This document shows positions 34,270-64,000 of a stretch of 64,000 bases of DNA, piece by piece; positions within the stretch are counted from its first letter, which is position 1; each line of letters opens with the position of its first letter. The notes below the pieces were generated by a model. It saw only the letters and a list, made by a program, of their open reading frames with translations, ran no database searches and was not told the DNA's origin. The translations under genes were made by a program, and so were the position numbers. Where the stretch lies: positions 37,501 through 101,500 of the forward strand of contig JAOTOM010002889.1 of NCBI GenBank assembly GCA_034440615.1, written 5' to 3'. The DNA is from Ashinkailepas kermadecensis. Taxonomy: Eukaryota > Arthropoda > Thecostraca > Neolepadidae.

Positions 34270-35100
34270 CTGCCGCTTTTTGCCAGAGTCCGTACGCTTT
34301 GGAGGGCCACGTGCATTTTCGTCCTCCAGTTGTGCTCTTAGGATCCCCCGGTGTTTATTTGGGGTTCCTCGCTCACATTTGTGGGACCCCAGCACGATTT
34401 TGGTGGCTCCGGTATAATTTATCGGGGTCCCGTCGTGACTTTTCGGGCGCAGGCGCGTGGTTCCGGGGGATTCGACGCCAGTTTTCTGGGCTCGACGCAA
34501 TTTTTGTTGACTTCTGAATTATGTAAAGTTCGAGCCACGGCCTGATTTTTCAGACCTCCGGCGACATTTCTTTTTGTGTCCCGCGGCGATTTTTCGAGCT
34601 CCGGTACGTTTTTCGGTGCCGTATCGATTTGTTAAGGCATCTGGTGGTATGTTTGAGCTAAGGAGCCATTTTCCTGGCTCGGACATTTATTTTTCGGAAT
34701 CTCTATTTCGAAGGGCTCCGGCTTGATACTTGGCGGGTTTCGATGCGATTTTGGGGCCACGCTGTGCTTAGCTGGGACCACCGACGCCAATGTTTGGGAG
34801 CCCCGAGGGTAATTTTTGATGCCCCGACCAGGATTTATGGGACTACTGACAGGAATTTTGGGTCCAAAGCGCGATATTTGAGGGGCTTGGCGCTAGTTCG
34901 AGGAACGTGTTGTACTTATCTGGGCCCTAGTGCGAATTTGGTGTTCCCCGGCGCAAATTTTCGGGTACGGTGCAAGTTTTTTGGTGCCCGTTGCATTTAT
35001 TTATAACCCCTAATTCTGGGGGCCCCGACGCAATTTTATGGGACCACAGAACCATTTTTGGTGATCCCGACGCGATTATTGAGTTCTTGGAAGTCCACCT
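34270..35100. repeat. Strongly degenerate ~33-bp tandem repeat
   Basis: Variants of GGGACCCCGACGCAATTTTNG recur about every 31–36 bp throughout. No two neighbouring units are identical, so the array is old. Open frames across it on both strands are by-products. Confidence 0.65.
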
Positions 35101-36170
35101 GTTTAGGATGGGGGCATTTGCCATTGGTATGCCACTGCGCCATGGCCTGGCTGCACTCGCTTGGTGAGAGCCAGGAGCCAGCATAGCTACGGTAACGTCA
35201 CGTGAGGTATAGCGGATAACAGCGAACATTCCCGCAGACGTGATACCACAGCAATACCATGTCCCATATTCCATTTCGAGCTTGGGCTTCAGGGCACAAA
35301 TCTAGTCTTCAAAAAATAGTGTATGGGTGAGAAGAAAAGCGGATAAGTGGAAAACAGGATTTTAGAAGAAATTGTGCTATTATTCCCTCTCTCTATATTA
35401 TAACATAAAACCAATGACCGCAGCTAAATAACTCCAACATGCCATGTCATTTCCTAATTTAAGAATGCTTTCAGCTTGATTGCTATTTTTAGTGTGAGAA
35501 CAGGAAAAGTTTGGTATGGAAAGTGATTAGTGGCATTGGAAGTCATGATTAGAAGATAACTGAGCTGGGCGCTGTTTTCCACCCAAATCTAAAGACATGT
35601 TGGCACACTGCAGCAATATCTCAGGTGAATGAGCCTCGTTCAGTCGTCATTATATTCACAACGATAAGCTTTGTGTGTGCGGACAATCTCAGATAACATG
35701 CACACGCTATGTCCACTGCATATATTGCATGGTGCGCATGTGGCTAAAACAGCGATCGAGAAAGACGGCAGCGCGTGCATTAAAACCATAAAATTGTGCT
35801 CCCTGTGGTGGATACAGGCGACACCTTGCCCCTCCAGGGCGACGTAGCAGCGGCTAAAATTGTCGACCACGTGTCAGTGGTACCGATGGGTCTGTTGGCC
35901 GACTGGCGCCCCTGACCATTGGCCAGGCGCACCGATATGCATCACTGCCTGCGACTGGTACAATGGCTGCCACTCGGTTACCATCGCAAGACTGGCTCAT
36001 CGCCCACTCAGCCCACCGGCACAGTACTGGCCGTGGCCGACCCCACGGCCTGACCCACCACTGGTGACAAACGCCGTGGGCCTCCCCACCACTATCCGTG
36101 GCACCCGCCCTGGCCCCCCTATCCGTGGCGCCTGCCCTTCCGTGGCCCCCCCTTTGCGCACGCCGTGCGG
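35101..36170. other. Region downstream of the syntaphilin-like gene
   Basis: No coding sequence is recognised. The right part (35880–36170) is GC-rich and Pro/Thr-codon-like, with degenerate forerunners of the 34-bp array that follows. Confidence 0.4.
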
Positions 36171-36313
36171 CCCACCACTATCCGTGGCGCACGCCGTCAG
36201 CTGGCCCACCACTATCCGTGGCGCACGCCGTCAGCTGGCCCACCACTATCCGTGGCGCACGCCGTCAGCTGGCCCACCACTATCCGTGGCGCACGACGTC
36301 AGCTGGCCCACCA

Positions 36314-36325
<12 letters not shown>
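36165..36325. repeat. 34-bp minisatellite at the stop codon of the syntaphilin-like gene
   Basis: Units of CCCACCACTATCCGTGGCGC, then ACGCCGTCAGCTGG. TCCGTGGCGC starts at 36181, 36215, 36249 and 36283, and a partial unit holds the gene's TAG (36314–36316). Diverged copies extend left to about 36080. Confidence 0.92.
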
Positions 36326-61201
<24,876 letters not shown>

Positions 61202-61289
61202 CTGAAAGATAAGTCCATGGCCGTGTGAGTCGAAGTGAATGAGAGGACTGGGAGCATCGCAAAACGAAGACACCATTCGACACCACTTC

Positions 61290-61352
61290 TAAGTGGGCAA
61301 CTACGCCCACTGAGTGGGCAGGTACGCCCACTGAGTGGGCAGCTACGCCCAC
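61290..61352. repeat. Three 21-bp units, each a small hairpin
   Basis: AGTGGGCANNTACGCCCACT is repeated three times. In each unit GTGGGC pairs with GCCCAC around a 6-base loop. The array is 90 bp upstream, in gene direction, of the acceptor of the candidate exon at 60999–61201. Confidence 0.88.
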
Positions 61353-62314
61353 TCAGAAGTAAGTCAAAGCTCAATTTTGTCATGCATGGCAGGTCATTTT
61401 TAAGGCACATTGGATAGTACGTGCATTGTACTTAGCTGTTTCATGCTTAACGATGTTCAAAGAGCTATGCGCGTCAAATGAAACACTGAGCGTCTATTTT
61501 ATACATAGCTATCGGATTATAATTCCTAAATAATCGTTTCCATTGGTCGCACCAGTATTAAGAGATTGTCCTTTATAAATGACTTCAAAATGTGTTTTTG
61601 TTTCTTGCAAATGTAATTTTATCAACAAGGAACCACAGCGGGTCATGGTTCCATGCATCCCCCAGTGATATTCCCGTTCGGCTGACGGTACGTTGGTACA
61701 GAAGACGGTCGATACTACCGCGGTCTAGGCGCACGACGAATAGCGTGCTTACAGCATAACGTGCTTCGGGTACTCTATCACCACATTGCACGATAGGTCC
61801 CCGCATGATGTTGTGTAAAATTCGTCCGATAAGCGTGCTTATGGACACCTTGCCTAGTTCTATATACACCTAAGATATGCCTGAAATATGCACACTGTAG
61901 GAAACAGTTCCAGGCATGCGAGTGTGTGTGTAGATTTTCGGCCATAGACGCACGAACAGCTCAGGGTGAAGCTGGAGCTCCACCCTCACGATTGTACCAA
62001 CTTGTTCTTCATCCTCGTCCATTATCTTTGAGAAGAGAAATTTGTTTGTGCATTGTTAATTAGTCTTGAGTCGAGATTCATCCAAGGAGCATTATCAGCA
62101 GGAGCTGAAAAAATGTTCCTTAATGTTACCAAAATGTGTTTTGCCATTTTTAGCTTGGAGCAGCAGCACTAACGTCCGTTTCATTGCTATGTGCTGTCCA
62201 GCTTAGTCAAATTTATATGCTCGCATTGTTTTCTGCTCAAGTATGAACACGAGGATACATTGATGTAACTGGTGCAGCTAACATGGGAAAGCAGCTCTTG
62301 ATCGCTTAACCCAC
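61353..62314. other. Noncoding, nothing recognised
   Basis: AT-rich; upstream exons of the syntaphilin-like gene may lie beyond but none is recognised here. Confidence 0.45.
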
Positions 62315-62412
62315 CAATGACTGGGAAATCATGCACAACGCCAGTGACTGGGGCATCATGCGTAACGTCAGTGACTGGGGCATCATTCGTAACGCCAGTG
62401 ACTGGAGGATGT
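62315..62412. repeat. 27-bp minisatellite, about 3.7 copies
   Basis: CAGTGACTGGGGCATCATGC, then GTAACGT, at 62342, 62369 and 62396, with a diverged copy at 62315. Confidence 0.9.
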
Positions 62413-63035
62413 AGCCCCCACTATATTTTGCGAACTATCTGGCTGATGTAAGTGAATCAAATGCCAACGGACGCCATACACCTGACGAATGTCTTTTTAA
62501 TATAGTTGAATTCCTCATGTAAAAAATATGGACCGGCACTTCAAATATGGCAATATTCTTCCTTCTGACATTATCATGCTCGAAGTTATACGCGTATCCA
62601 CACAACAGTAAAGTGTCTTTTCGATAGGGGAAGTCCAAACTATCTACCATGTCCAGACCTCCCGAAGCAGCTTCCACAGCACCCTATACGAGTACATTCG
62701 TAAATAACAAGCTGACATCTGAACTCACTGTTTTTTATTAGTGAAGTCCATGTCCGTGAGCCAGTGCCATAAGTCACCCTAAATACGACAGTTAATGTCA
62801 CGGTTGTCTCAGCAAGGCCAATAACGGCTTCACATGCATCTTCGCTAATTTGTGTCAGACGCTTCCTGTGCATGAAGTTATGGGGCGCATGGGCACTCTC
62901 AACCTTCTGAGTTTTCGGTGGGTCTCTCATGTAAGGTGTCTTTTGAAACTCATCTATCAGATACGCAAAATACGTGCCTATCACAGAGCTCCTGAAGATC
63001 TTGTAAGGTTTCTTCTGAAATATGTCGCTTCCTTT
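62413..63035. other. Noncoding, possibly transposon-derived
   Basis: Minus-strand frames at 62435–62677 and 62640–62984 look protein-like but match no family I recognise. They may be frameshifted remains of the Penelope-like element to the right. Confidence 0.3.
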
Positions 63036-63224
63036 TTAGTACTTCCCTTTGGAACGGTTTCGTGGACCTAGCAGTGCCCCCCCCCGTAGTTCACACATCT
63101 TGGAAATATGACTACTATTGTTCATAACAATCACTCCGGCTTCTTTATCCGCGCATGTAATCACAATCTCAGGATCCTTTCTGAGGTATTTCAGTGTCCT
63201 GAGATACCCCTTAAGTAGAGTCAC
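63036..63224 (-). pseudogene. Penelope-like reverse transcriptase fragment
   Basis: The minus-strand frame reads GYLRTLKYLRKDPEIVITCA, followed by DKEAGVIVMNNSSHISKM. The pattern IVI..ADK..G.VVM...Y is the first conserved block of Penelope-like reverse transcriptases. The expected downstream palm motifs were not found in order, so only a fragment is claimed. Confidence 0.5.
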
Positions 63225-64000
63225 GTGCTTGCCAGTTAATTAAGTTCATTGATCAAGCACCGCTAAATTTCGCGTGGTCGTGTTCAGATAGCTTTCCTTG
63301 CTAGAGCCGACGGCGAACTTTACACCGAGTGACAAGACTTGCATTTCTCCGGGCGAATGGGGCTGATCTCATAGGTTTGAGATCTCACCTATGTTGTTAG
63401 TGAGTGGTAGGATGAACTCCGTACACGAGGTGCAAACAGTAGGATGGAAGTGCTACCTGTCCTGTCGCTAGCTTTATAGCTTGGTCAATCCGCTGTAAGA
63501 GCTCAAGAGCTATATGCACATTAAGGTACATATATGCCACTTTACTGAACATTGATCACCAACATATTGTAAGCTTCGCACGGAAGAATCTTCTCTTCGC
63601 CTTCTGAACGTTTGGCATGGATTCTTCACGATCCCCAGACATGTGACCTCCTTGAGGACTTCAAAGAGGTCACGTGGTCGAGGTGAGGTTAAGATCACGA
63701 ACCTCGAATCGAGGTCAGTGATTTACCCACCCCCTCGACACACACACAGCCAGAACGGTACTGATAGGCGTGGGCGTAGAAGCTCCGAGAAAGGTGGAAG
63801 AGGGGGATGGGCAAGTCTCGTTTCCAGGTCGATTACTATCATGGAACGTCATAGTGGTAGTGCTAAGTTCTGCTGAAAGATGAGATGGGGCAGCGTCGCC
63901 GCTTACTGCTACCAAGCCTACTGCGCCAGACTTCTGCGGTGGCAATCCTCAGCTAGACGGACTCTAAATATTACAGCAATGGGGAGGCTTGAGTGAGAGA
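63225..64000. other. Noncoding to the window edge
   Basis: Contains nearby inverted copies of TCACGTG-flanked sequence and short frames near 63640–63940 with no family resemblance. Confidence 0.35.

Overview
This is animal nuclear DNA, most likely from an arthropod (perhaps a crustacean). Protein-coding sequence is split into small exons with GT–AG introns. Transposons of several classes are interspersed: LINEs with CR1-like and I-like reverse transcriptases, piggyBac, hAT, Penelope-like, and tRNA-derived SINEs. Micro- and minisatellites are abundant. The species cannot be named from the sequence, and nothing suggests a bacterial or organellar origin.

Three host genes, all on the minus strand, can be supported. 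(1) 7344–15834: a secreted ribonuclease T2. Five exons join in perfect phase and carry both catalytic motifs (HGLWP and HEWDKHGKC). The first exon, with the signal peptide, was not found. (2) 32074–33108: an intronless 344-codon frame for a predicted type I membrane glycoprotein of unknown family. (3) 36314–61201: a coiled-coil gene whose exons join in phase. One exon junction recreates a gapless match to the syntaphilin/syntabulin microtubule-binding region, and the last exon resembles a GRIP (Golgi-targeting) domain.

Layout. 1–6.4 kb: degenerate repeats and two inverted, related retroelement 5' regions. 7.3–15.8 kb: the RNase T2 gene; its third intron in transcript order among those seen here holds a broken CR1-like LINE that is itself interrupted by a fold-back element with a target-site duplication. 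16–24 kb: a dead piggyBac transposase and a nearly complete but broken I-type LINE. 24–32 kb: minisatellites and a ~275-bp satellite. 32–33 kb: the membrane protein gene. 34–35 kb: degenerate repeats. 36–61 kb: the syntaphilin-like gene, whose introns hold many separate tandem arrays (13, 21, 35, 74, 78 and 100 bp units and others), SINEs and a hAT MITE. 61–64 kb: short hairpin repeats and a Penelope-like reverse transcriptase fragment.

The most unusual feature is the 78-bp array at 56.0–58.4 kb. Each of about 30 units carries a copy of the exon end plus its 5' splice site, so the gene faces a row of near-identical splice donors. Very long open frames in this and other arrays are by-products of stop-free repeat units and are not annotated as proteins.
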